Source of the DNA: Nitrososphaerales archaeon TH5895
Lineage (GTDB): Archaea > Thermoproteota > Nitrososphaeria > Nitrososphaerales > Nitrososphaeraceae
Length of the DNA stretch: 11,181 bases
Direction: 5' to 3'
NCBI GenBank assembly: GCA_014523695.1
Contig: JAATVS010000146.1
Coordinates: forward strand, 1 to 11,181
The translations under genes and the position numbers were made by a program. This document shows, piece after piece, positions 1 to 6,358 of the stretch. Position 1 is the first letter of the stretch. The number at the start of each line of letters is the position of its first letter. The notes beneath the pieces were generated by a model, which saw only the letters and a list, made by a program, of their open reading frames with translations, searched no databases and was not told the DNA's origin.

Positions 1-120
1 AGTATAGTTGATTTTCTTTGCGGAGAAAAAGACTTCTCTAGAGAACGTGTGACTGGAGCTTTAGACAGACTAAAGAAATCAATATCAAGTCGCAATCAAT
101 CTCTAGAAAATTGGTTCTAG
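1..120 (+). CDS. fen: Flap endonuclease 1 (FEN-1), C-terminal end only
   Basis: This is the last 39 codons of a gene that begins upstream of the window, open from base 1 to the TAG at 118-120. The peptide contains DFLCGEKDFSRERV followed by ALDRLKK and ends SLENWF. That matches the C-terminal helices and tail of archaeal FEN-1/XPG-family 5' flap endonucleases, which remove RNA-primed flaps during Okazaki fragment maturation. The final NQSLENWF is a PCNA-interacting (PIP) box with Leu and the aromatic Trp-Phe pair in place; the usual Gln of position one is shifted by one residue. The catalytic part lies outside the window. Only 51 bases separate the stop from the integrase start, so the fen 3' end may be the attachment site of the element that follows; that is inference. 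The identification rests on recognising the tail pattern, without alignment. Confidence 0.85.
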   Translation, partial: SIVDFLCGEKDFSRERVTGALDRLKKSISSRNQSLENWF

Positions 121-135
121 TTTGTGTAGACTAGC

Positions 136-144
136 ATAAATATT
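136..144 (+). promoter_or_regulatory. Candidate TATA box of the integrase gene
   Basis: The run ATAAATATT is centred about 32 bases before the integrase ATG at 172. This is the distance expected for an archaeal TATA box driving a leaderless or very short-leader transcript. No clear Shine-Dalgarno sequence precedes the start, which agrees with leaderless initiation. AT-rich DNA yields such words by chance, so this is a positional call only. Confidence 0.4.
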
Positions 145-171
145 ACTATCATCTATTTATTGGCATAGTCA

Positions 172-1428
172 ATGGCCTTAGAAAATGATTATAAACTCAC
201 CGCACAAGAACTCTATCGCCGTTTTATTTCCTCTTTACCTTCAGAAGTAACTAAGGAGTTCTATCATAGATGGCTGCATTATTTTATGGATTGGTTGCAG
301 ATTGACAGGGAAGAATATGATATACTACTTGATTATAATCCTAGGATGTTACAATCAAAAATCATTGATTATATTATATGGATGAAAGATGAAAAAAAAC
401 TTTCATCATCAAGTATCAAGATTCGAATTGCAGCACTACATCATTTCTATGATATGGCTGAATATGAAGGTTTGAAGTGGAAAATAATCGAGAAGTTTAA
501 GCCAGAAAATGACATAGTGGCAGAAGACAGACCATATACCAAGGAAGAGATTGCTAAGATGCTGAATAATACTGTTATTTCGAAAAGAGATAGAGGTATT
601 ATCCTTCTTTTTGCTTCATCTGGAATAAGAGAAGGAGCGCTTACAAAACTAACAATAAAAGATCTGACCCCAATTGAAAAATATAATATCTATATGCTCA
701 CAATATACAGAAAATCAAAGAGAGACAAATACATAACCTTCTGTACTTCAGAAGCCAGAAGAGCTATAGATGATTATCTGCAATGGAGACAGAAACTAGG
801 AGAGAAGCTAACACCAGATTCCGCAGTTTTCAGAAGGTCATTTAATAAAAAGGATGTACTACAGATAAGGAACATGATTAAACCCTTGTCAAGACATGGA
901 GTAGCATATATCATACGCTCTATAGCTATATCAGCAGGAATTATACAGAAAATGAAGCCACTACAAACAGAAACAGACCCAAGAGGGAGATGCCGTGGCG
1001 AGATAATGGCTGTCCATGGTCTTCGTAAGTTCTTTGATACCACATGTGAGATGGCTGGTGTAGACACTCTATTCGTAGAGATGTTGATGGGTCACAAAAT
1101 TGGATTAAAAAAATCCTATTTCAAACCAACTGAGACAGAAATCCTAGAAGGAAATAATAAGAAGAAAGGATACATAGAAGCCGTACCGGCGTTAACAATA
1201 CAGGTAACAAAGGAGGAGAATGAAAAATTAAGAGGGGAATTAGAATTGTTGAATAAAAGAGATAACGAACTAAACGCAATGAAAGAACAAGTTATTTCAA
1301 TGCAATCTCAGATGCAGACAGTGCTATCTCTTTTGTCCTCGATAAATACACAAGAAGGAAAACAGGAGATAGCCAAGGAGCTAATTTTGAAGGGTATATA
1401 TAAAAAGATAGATTCTAATTCTGCCTAG
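172..1428 (+). CDS. Tyrosine recombinase / integrase with C-terminal coiled coil
   Basis: A 418-residue site-specific recombinase of the phage-integrase (XerC/D-like) family, expected to cut and rejoin attachment sites through a 3'-phosphotyrosine intermediate. Residues 8-110 form an alpha-helical SAM-like core-binding domain. The catalytic domain spans about 118-325. Visible active-site residues are Arg153 in SSGIREGAL, a beta-hairpin Lys (181 or 183) in YRKSKRDK, His282 and Arg285 in HGLRKFF, His308 in MGHK and the nucleophile Tyr316 in SYFKP. The complete set suggests an active enzyme. After the catalytic tyrosine there is an extra tail; residues 347-390 are Glu/Lys/Leu/Gln-rich and predict a coiled coil, longer than in bacterial Xer proteins. 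The gene starts 51 bases after fen, and its 3' end overlaps the convergent winged-helix gene by 14 bases. Its position next to a protein-gene 3' end suggests an integrated element boundary. Confidence 0.9.
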   Translation: MALENDYKLTAQELYRRFISSLPSEVTKEFYHRWLHYFMDWLQIDREEYDILLDYNPRMLQSKIIDYIIWMKDEKKLSSSSIKIRIAALHHFYDMAEYEGLKWKIIEKFKPENDIVAEDRPYTKEEIAKMLNNTVISKRDRGIILLFASSGIREGALTKLTIKDLTPIEKYNIYMLTIYRKSKRDKYITFCTSEARRAIDDYLQWRQKLGEKLTPDSAVFRRSFNKKDVLQIRNMIKPLSRHGVAYIIRSIAISAGIIQKMKPLQTETDPRGRCRGEIMAVHGLRKFFDTTCEMAGVDTLFVEMLMGHKIGLKKSYFKPTETEILEGNNKKKGYIEAVPALTIQVTKEENEKLRGELELLNKRDNELNAMKEQVISMQSQMQTVLSLLSSINTQEGKQEIAKELILKGIYKKIDSNSA

Positions 1429-2578
1429 GAACAAATGGAGAAAAACATATCCCCTCTACCAACCGACTTGCTATTTCATAATTTCTGATAACATTTTCAT
1501 GCCTCTTGCCTACGTCTTCTATAAGTGATCTCCTATGTTTTTCTAGGGCTTGAATGAACCTTTTTGCTTTCTTTTCTTCCTCTCGATTCTCACGGCTCTT
1601 GTTCGCTTGCTTAATATGATACGCATTAGCAAGTATTCTATCTGCAATTCTTTTACCATACATGAATTTTAGATAACTTATATCCTTCTCTTTGGGTCTA
1701 CCTTCATATACTAATCTTTCAAATAATAGTCGAAGATCAAGATCATGAACTAACCATACATCTTTTATGAAGTTAGTTAAGTATTCATCTGCAAGATCAT
1801 ATCTCATTTCTCCTGGAAAGACATCATTTATGGGTTTAATTAAACCATCTTTTCTAAATGATTCGATTGCATCTGTTATTTCAGATTCTGCGTAATCTGT
1901 ATCGAGTACAAAAGGCACATCTGTGATACCAGCGTAGTATGGAAACGGTCGAGGTTCTTTACCTTTCTTTAATCTTGTTAAATATGAAGTAAATTCCTTA
2001 GCAGTAAAACCTGGAATTGAGATATGATAAACAGATGCATTAGGACCTATTATAGAACCGCTTTGTATCCATTTAATAATTTTAACACCTTTTACTAGCT
2101 TAAAGTGGGTAATTTTATCCGTGACCTTGACTATTTCTAGACTCTTTCCGGAAGTTCTAATCTGTTTAAGAAATTGGTATAATTGTCGTTGTGTTATTGG
2201 ATTTCTTCTCTTAAATACCTCAAATGAAATCAATAATTGATATAGCTTCTTTCGTTTTTGTATGCTCTTATCTATCCCAAGAATCTTAAGAGCATACAGC
2301 TGTTCAGCTTTTTTTGTTAAGGAAAAGTATACCTTGGCACCTCTTCTTCCTTCACTTGGATCATTTCGTTCTAGTATTTTTTCATATTCCATATATTCAA
2401 TATGGGTCTGAAAATCTCGAAAATATACTCTATATCCTAATACGCCATTAATCCTGCGCCAAATTTCTCTATAGGAAATCTCGTCTTCTATGTCCTTATT
2501 TTTGCTCTCAGAAAATACCGTAAAAATGGCATCAAAAATTTCTTGCTTATATTTAAAGGTTTTTGAGAGCACTCTCAT
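1415..2578 (-). CDS. Multi-winged-helix DNA-binding protein, element-associated, unknown role
   Basis: A 387-residue basic protein I cannot assign to a named family. Residues about 12-95 look like a winged helix: helices around FDAIFTVF, a turn and recognition helix around YREIWRRINGVLGY, then a wing with YFSLTKKAEQ. A second HTH-like unit may cover about 112-170 (PITQRQLYQFLKQI). A third may lie near 190-262 (ESEITDAIESFRKDGLIKP followed by a strand). Residues 325-372 are charged and helical (KSRENREEEKKAKRF), a probable coiled coil. There are no membrane segments or enzyme motifs. The start faces the RHH gene across a 35-bp gap, and the 3' end overlaps the integrase tail-to-tail by 14 bases. 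The location suggests a regulator of the element, an excision partner or a replication initiator; the choice is open. Confidence 0.7.
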   Translation of the reverse strand: MRVLSKTFKYKQEIFDAIFTVFSESKNKDIEDEISYREIWRRINGVLGYRVYFRDFQTHIEYMEYEKILERNDPSEGRRGAKVYFSLTKKAEQLYALKILGIDKSIQKRKKLYQLLISFEVFKRRNPITQRQLYQFLKQIRTSGKSLEIVKVTDKITHFKLVKGVKIIKWIQSGSIIGPNASVYHISIPGFTAKEFTSYLTRLKKGKEPRPFPYYAGITDVPFVLDTDYAESEITDAIESFRKDGLIKPINDVFPGEMRYDLADEYLTNFIKDVWLVHDLDLRLLFERLVYEGRPKEKDISYLKFMYGKRIADRILANAYHIKQANKSRENREEEKKAKRFIQALEKHRRSLIEDVGKRHENVIRNYEIASRLVEGICFSPFVPRQN

Positions 2579-2599
2579 TAAATGCTAACTATTGAACCG

Positions 2600-2615
2600 A
2601 TAAAATTGTTTTTAT
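2600..2615. promoter_or_regulatory. Inverted repeat in the divergent promoter, candidate operator
   Basis: The arms ATAAAA and TTTTAT, separated by TTGT, form a perfect 6-bp inverted repeat. It lies in the 35-bp gap between the divergent starts at 2578 (minus) and 2614 (plus) and runs into the first two bases of the RHH start codon. The left arm is centred 22-30 bases before the minus-strand start, so it could double as that gene's TATA element. Ribbon-helix-helix proteins commonly bind short AT-rich inverted repeats at their own promoter, so autoregulation is a reasonable inference. The arms are pure A/T and could be chance. Confidence 0.35.
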
Positions 2616-2766
2616 GCAGAAACACAAGTCTATAGGGCTATCACTCCCTATAGAAGTAATGGCGAGGATTGATAGCGAACGTGGAGATGTATCCCGTAGC
2701 CGTTATCTCTATCGTCTAATAGAAAAAGCCTACCAAAATGCAGAATATAAGGAGGTTTCAGCCTAG
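2614..2766 (+). CDS. Small ribbon-helix-helix (CopG/Arc-like) DNA-binding protein
   Basis: A 50-residue protein with the layout of an RHH repressor. There is a short N-terminal strand (KSIGLSLP, residues 5-12), then a first helix (IEVMARIDSERG, 13-24). Next come a turn and a Ser-Arg-rich second helix (DVSRSRYLYRLIEKAYQN, 25-42). RHH dimers place the paired N-terminal strands in the DNA major groove and usually act as transcription or plasmid copy-number regulators. The TAG stop at 2764-2766 directly abuts the ATG of the next gene at 2767, so the two are translationally coupled. The start lies at the edge of the divergent promoter, leaving almost no leader. In this setting the likely job is control of the replication operon, of the opposing winged-helix gene, or of both. 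An antitoxin role is possible, but I see no obvious toxin next to it. Confidence 0.75.
   Translation: MQKHKSIGLSLPIEVMARIDSERGDVSRSRYLYRLIEKAYQNAEYKEVSA
2749..2756 (+). promoter_or_regulatory. Strong Shine-Dalgarno site for the first Cys-rich protein
   Basis: AAGGAGGT lies inside the last codons of the RHH gene, 10 bases before the ATG at 2767. It is one of only two near-perfect anti-16S matches I see in the window. It fixes the start of the 77-residue protein and shows that this gene is translated as an internal cistron of the operon. Confidence 0.7.
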
Positions 2767-3000
2767 ATGGATAGGCCTCATATAGACTGCATACCAGATC
2801 TAATTCTTAGTGTATGTCCTCTTGGGTGCAATCGAAAATGTGCAGGAATGTGGAAAAATGAAATCACTGGACACAGGATTATTTGCATATGTGAATGTAA
2901 TCATAAACAGACGTTAGCACGGGTTTGGGATCCAGAAGCTAACATCTTGGTAGAATCTTCATCTTCTTCAGAAGTAACTAAAGAAAATGGTCTCCAATAA
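2767..3000 (+). CDS. Small Cys/His-rich, probably zinc-binding protein
   Basis: A 77-residue protein of no family I can name. It has seven cysteines in two groups: Cys17, Cys21 and Cys25 in CPLGCNRKC, and Cys40, Cys42 and Cys44 in ICICEC, plus Cys8. His36 and His46 flank the second group. The spacing suggests one zinc site or two close ones in residues 8-46. The last 20 residues are Ser/Glu-rich and probably disordered. There is no signal peptide, so a cytoplasmic location is expected. The start is well supported by the Shine-Dalgarno site AAGGAGGT, and the gene abuts the RHH stop. Its 3' end overlaps the next Cys-rich gene by 14 bases. It could be a nucleic-acid-binding zinc finger that works with the downstream primase-helicase; that role is inferred from position only. 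Confidence 0.65.
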   Translation: MDRPHIDCIPDLILSVCPLGCNRKCAGMWKNEITGHRIICICECNHKQTLARVWDPEANILVESSSSSEVTKENGLQ

Positions 3001-3244
3001 ATCTAGGCCAGAAGATTTACATAAATTTTTCTATGATCAGGCTGATGATACTAAAGATGTAACCACTCCACGATACTTGTGGACAGGTGAGAGTTGGTGG
3101 TGTCATTGCTCACATGAAGTTTCTGAACATAAGACCACTTCTAAATCCCCGTTTATAGCAAGATGCAGTGGAAGTGAAGGGAGCTGTCCATGCAAAGAGT
3201 TTGTTCCTTATCGAAGTATGTCGTGGGAGGACCTTGACATCTGA
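2987..3244 (+). CDS. Small CxCxH...EH...CxC zinc-binding-type protein
   Basis: An 85-residue protein with a clear metal-binding pattern: Cys39, Cys41, His43 and His48 in WWCHCSHEVSEHK, then Cys60, Cys67 and Cys69, with the end reading CPCKEFVPYRS. The CxCxH-x4-H ... C-x6-CxC-x2-F layout resembles a recurrent family of tiny archaeal and actinobacterial zinc proteins of unknown function, as I remember it; I cannot confirm homology here. The N-terminal 35 residues are charged and the tail is acidic. There is no signal or membrane segment. The start lies 14 bases inside the previous gene, a typical overlap for a coupled operon, and no strong Shine-Dalgarno site precedes it. Seventy-eight bases separate it from the primase-helicase. 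It may be an accessory nucleic-acid-binding factor of the replication module. Confidence 0.65.
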   Translation: MVSNKSRPEDLHKFFYDQADDTKDVTTPRYLWTGESWWCHCSHEVSEHKTTSKSPFIARCSGSEGSCPCKEFVPYRSMSWEDLDI

Positions 3245-3282
3245 TGGCCACTTATCTTTTTGATAGTAGCCAACTCCTAGGC

Positions 3283-3293
3283 AGTATGATACT
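3283..3293. repeat. Short palindrome before the primase-helicase gene
   Basis: AGTAT-G-ATACT is a perfect 5-bp inverted repeat, 29 bases before the primase-helicase start at 3323, in the only sizeable gap of the operon (3245-3322). It could be a weak operator for independent control of the replication gene. At this length chance is a serious alternative. Confidence 0.25.
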
Positions 3294-3322
3294 ATGACAA
3301 TAATTTTGCTGTGAGATAAAGA

Positions 3323-5701
3323 ATGGGACCTTCTCTCTTAGATGAGAGCGAAAAATATTCACAAGCTGGGCATCTAACTATTCCCATCTCATCTGAAATC
3401 GTAAACGGGAAAAAAACTAAAGAACCGTCGAAAGGTTCTGGTTCCTGGACAAGGCACAAAGGAAGTGTTCACGACCGAGCGTATCGAGAAAAATGGTTCG
3501 CTTCTGATAACAAAGAAGTAGATTGTTTGGCAATCGCAATGAACAGTATCAAATTATGCATTGGTTTTGATGTTGACGGTATCGAAGGATTCGATGTTTT
3601 CATAAATAAAATTCTCTATAAATTATCGCTGCTATTACAAGACAAGATTAACAAAACAGTTCATACTAAAACTCCTAGTGGCGGCTTTCATTGGATATTC
3701 CAAATATCTCGGAAGGAATTCCCTCTTGATATTAAATCTAAGGATCTGTGGACTAGCCCGTACGCCTCCCACTCCGAAATCAAACTCTTCGGTACAACAA
3801 AATATCTAATTGAACGTGGTCCGGGATATGATTGCGTTCGTGACATTGATTGCTTGCAATCTCTAGAAAAGGATGAGTTAAATGAGCTGTTGTCAGTATG
3901 TGAGAGATTCAATGCAGAAGCAAAAGCTATAGCCAAAATCTCCTCGACCGTCCTGAAATACTGGAAACCACCGATAAGGGACGAAATTGTAATGTATCTT
4001 TCAGGGCACTTAAGAAAGGATAGTGATGTACCTAGATATTTAGCCCTTGAACTCTTTGAACATATAATCAACGGTTCACCCTTTGGTGATGAAAATTTAC
4101 AGAAGACATTAGATACTGTCAATAGGACCTATGATAAGAATCCAGTGGTTGAAGAAATTCGGGGATACGCAGGATTAGAAGAGATTTTGGTCAACCAAAC
4201 CGGGGAGCTTCCAATGCTAATTTCTGCAATTAAGAAAGAGTTTGGAAAACTGGGATACCATTTTACTATGTTTAATGCTAACGACAATTATAATTATACC
4301 AATAAAGACGTTGGAGACAAGGACAACAAAGAAAAAGATATCATCCATCAGGCTACGGAATCTATTTTATCTCTGTACAATTTTGCAACACTCGAAGAGT
4401 CATGTGATATGCTATATTATGAGAAAGGAAGATATGTTGGGAGCGGCGAAGTTCTCATACAAAAACTATGCGAGGAAGAATTTGGATTTAATTTAAGCAT
4501 AGCAAAACGTGCTGAGATTCGGGAGCATATCAAAAATAGGACGTATCGCAAGCTCTCTGAATTTGATAGAGATATCAATGTGATAAATATGAAAAACGGT
4601 CTCTATGATATTAAATTAAATAAGCTAATGCCGCACACGCCAGAATATCTTTCTATGAATCAAATTCCAGTATTATGCGATCCTCTTGCTAGACCGAGAT
4701 TATTTGGCAAATTCTTGTCAGAAATTCTGCATCCTGCAGAGATCAGAGCCTTAGTGGAGTTAATGGCATATACCTTTTACAGAGATAACCCTTTTGAAAT
4801 TATTACTATTCTTTATGGTGATGGATCTAATGGTAAAAGTAAGATATTCGAAATTTTGGAGGCCTTACACGGAGCTAAAAATGTCAGCAATGTATCTTTG
4901 AAGAGTGTATTAGAACGACCATTTGCGTTATATGATCTGGTCGGAAAGAACTGTAATTTAGATGCCGAATTATCATCTGGTAAAATAGAGGATACAGCAA
5001 TTCTAAAGAAGATCACTGGTAGACAGCCTATCAGGGTGGAACAGAAGAATGAAAAAGCATTTGATGCCAGAATTTACGCTAAGGTCTGGCTTTGTGCCAA
5101 TAAAATACCTTACAGTAGTGACCAGACTGATGCCTGGTTCCGACGTAATTTTATTGTAACATTCCCAAATAAATTTGACGCAAAGGAAGATAAAGAGAAA
5201 GGAATACGGAAGCTTGATCCCTATTTAATTGACAAATTGACGACAGAGGAAGAACTTTCAGGTATCTTTAATATCTTGATGAATGCTCTTCGAAATATCC
5301 TCAAGAATAAGGAGATATTCACAAACGACAAAACGATCGAGGAACGTCGAGTCAAATATCAATCAGTACTTGATCCGGTACAAGGCTTTTTGGAGATTGC
5401 AATTGATAAGGAATCAACAGAAACAAGCTTTACGACGAAAGAAGCTGCATATATGGCATTTGTCGTATATTGTAAAATTCATAGACTAGCTGTACGAACC
5501 AAGGATTTTTTTGGCAAATCTATGAAGAAGAAATATGAAATTGAAGAGGGTTTTGCAACGGTAGGCGAAAACAGGCCAAGAGTATGGAAAGGAATAAAGT
5601 TAACTGCAGAATATGACATACTTGCTAAGAAGGAACTAATTAAGCTTCGCGCGGATCAGAAGCAGAAGACAATTGATGACACTGACGAGTTTGCAGATTA
5701 G
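3323..5701 (+). CDS. Primase-polymerase / superfamily 3 helicase replication protein (D5/P4 type)
   Basis: A 792-residue replication protein in which a primase and a helicase are fused. The N-terminal part (about 60-185) fits an archaeo-eukaryotic primase-polymerase domain: metal-binding Asp83 and Asp85 in GFDVDG, the nucleotide-binding motif PSGGFHW with His123, and a third acidic candidate, Glu152, in SEIKLFG. Residues about 340-470 fit the D5 N-terminal region (INMKNGLYDI, then MPHTPEYL). The helicase core follows: Walker A GDGSNGKS at 499-506 with Lys505, Walker B NLDAE at 545-549, motif C WLCANK with Asn593, and an Arg finger candidate at Arg607/Arg608. Residues 670-765 resemble the C-terminal winged helix of this class. 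All motifs look intact. Such proteins open an origin and prime DNA in plasmids and viruses. The gene ends 30 bases before the tandem repeats of the putative origin. Confidence 0.9.
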   Translation: MGPSLLDESEKYSQAGHLTIPISSEIVNGKKTKEPSKGSGSWTRHKGSVHDRAYREKWFASDNKEVDCLAIAMNSIKLCIGFDVDGIEGFDVFINKILYKLSLLLQDKINKTVHTKTPSGGFHWIFQISRKEFPLDIKSKDLWTSPYASHSEIKLFGTTKYLIERGPGYDCVRDIDCLQSLEKDELNELLSVCERFNAEAKAIAKISSTVLKYWKPPIRDEIVMYLSGHLRKDSDVPRYLALELFEHIINGSPFGDENLQKTLDTVNRTYDKNPVVEEIRGYAGLEEILVNQTGELPMLISAIKKEFGKLGYHFTMFNANDNYNYTNKDVGDKDNKEKDIIHQATESILSLYNFATLEESCDMLYYEKGRYVGSGEVLIQKLCEEEFGFNLSIAKRAEIREHIKNRTYRKLSEFDRDINVINMKNGLYDIKLNKLMPHTPEYLSMNQIPVLCDPLARPRLFGKFLSEILHPAEIRALVELMAYTFYRDNPFEIITILYGDGSNGKSKIFEILEALHGAKNVSNVSLKSVLERPFALYDLVGKNCNLDAELSSGKIEDTAILKKITGRQPIRVEQKNEKAFDARIYAKVWLCANKIPYSSDQTDAWFRRNFIVTFPNKFDAKEDKEKGIRKLDPYLIDKLTTEEELSGIFNILMNALRNILKNKEIFTNDKTIEERRVKYQSVLDPVQGFLEIAIDKESTETSFTTKEAAYMAFVVYCKIHRLAVRTKDFFGKSMKKKYEIEEGFATVGENRPRVWKGIKLTAEYDILAKKELIKLRADQKQKTIDDTDEFAD

Positions 5702-5730
5702 CAATTTGACTATAGTTATACTTACTAGTT

Positions 5731-5748
5731 ATTGAAATTGAAATTGAA
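5731..5748 (+). repeat. Three tandem ATTGAA units
   Basis: Three perfect copies of ATTGAA stand end to end, starting 30 bases after the primase-helicase stop. They could be the easily melted part of the putative origin. Confidence 0.8.
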
Positions 5749-5750
5749 AC

Positions 5751-5768
5751 TTAATTTTGCATAATTAA
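5751..5768. repeat. Inverted repeat TTAATT/AATTAA behind the primase-helicase gene
   Basis: A perfect 6-bp inverted repeat with the 6-base centre TTGCAT, about 50 bases after the stop codon of the replication gene. It may be part of the origin or a weak transcription terminator. The stem is pure A/T, so an RNA hairpin would be unstable. Confidence 0.5.
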
Positions 5769-5831
5769 GAAAGGTGTAGCTGCACCATATCGCAAGCGAT
5801 TTTAAGCGTAAAAAATTGACTATTATTGGCA

Positions 5832-5948
5832 GCTACAGCTGCTACAGCTTATGTACCCCAGTACTGTAAAAAATGGAAAACAAAAGGAGGAGGTACAAAA
5901 TAAAGTAAAAAGTTGTACCGGCAATATGAAAGGTGTAGCAGCTGTAGC
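5832..5948. repeat. Perfect 15-bp inverted repeat GCTACAGCTGCTACA
   Basis: The arm GCTACAGCTGCTACA at 5832-5846 is the exact reverse complement of 5934-5948, with 87 bases between them. Each arm itself holds two copies of GCTACA, and the left arm belongs to a perfect 9-bp tandem duplication. A 15-bp match is unlikely by chance in 11 kb. The interval contains an orphan Shine-Dalgarno-like run GGAGGAGGT (5886-5894) with no start codon at a usable distance. The arms could be paired initiator binding sites. Confidence 0.8.
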
Positions 5949-6074
5949 AACTGTGCGTATATCAGCTACATCTCTTACAGCCCTCCAAAAAAATGTAGCT
6001 GTAACAGTTAGAGTTCCTTCACATCTTCCTATATTGAAACGAGGTATAAAGGCTACCTAGAATGCTAACTGATA

Positions 6075-6091
6075 TGCGCTCACTAAGCGCA
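6075..6091 (+). terminator. GC-rich hairpin, possible terminator
   Basis: A 6-bp stem TGCGCT/AGCGCA closes the 5-base loop CACTA. It is the most GC-rich stem in this AT-rich region and follows the putative origin. No T-run follows directly, and archaeal terminators are usually plain T-runs, so the role is uncertain; it may be a protein-binding palindrome. Confidence 0.3.
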
Positions 6092-6358
6092 CAATAGCCA
6101 CCAATACTTTGGAACATAGGTTTTCTTCTGTTATCCCTGTACTCTATTTGCAGCCTATATCGGTGAATTATTATTATGTTATTTGATCCTTTTAAAATAC
6201 CCCTGTTTGTCAGCAGATTTTTTTCAATAGAAATATTCTCAAGCTAATAATAAAAGGCGATCTATAGGATCATCCTATATGTTTGTATATGTTAACCAGT
6301 AAACGATTTAATCTTTTATTCTAGTTTCGGGTTCAAGTATAGAGTAAGCGACCTTTTA

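Larger units (their letters stand above)
5731..6003. other. Putative replication origin with iteron-like repeats
   Basis: Just behind the primase-helicase lies a repeat-dense stretch with no convincing gene. In order it holds three tandem ATTGAA units (5731-5748), an inverted repeat TTAATT/AATTAA (5751-5768), and a near-palindrome GGTGTAGCTGCACC (5773-5786). ATCGC-AA-GCGAT follows (5789-5800), then a perfect tandem of GCTACAGCT (5832-5849). The six-base word TGTAGC or its complement GCTACA starts at 5775, 5832, 5841, 5934, 5943, 5965 and 5994, seven times in about 225 bases; I noticed only about three elsewhere. GAAAGGTGTAGC occurs at 5769-5780 and 5928-5939. An AT-rich direct repeat next to short iterated words and palindromes beside the initiator gene is the classic design of an iteron origin. 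The function is inferred. A weak ORF (5851-6060) crosses it and is not annotated. Confidence 0.5.

Noticed and set aside
5851..6060. A 69-codon plus-strand ORF across the repeat cluster
   Set aside because: Its sequence is Ala/Val/Thr low-complexity produced by the repeated TGTAGC words, it has no usable Shine-Dalgarno site or recognisable domain, and the repeats explain the open frame.
6319..6327. TTCTAGTTT, a 9-base copy of the fen stop region (116-124), considered as the right attachment site
   Set aside because: The match does not extend on either side and a 9-base AT-rich word is expected by chance among the many possible queries.
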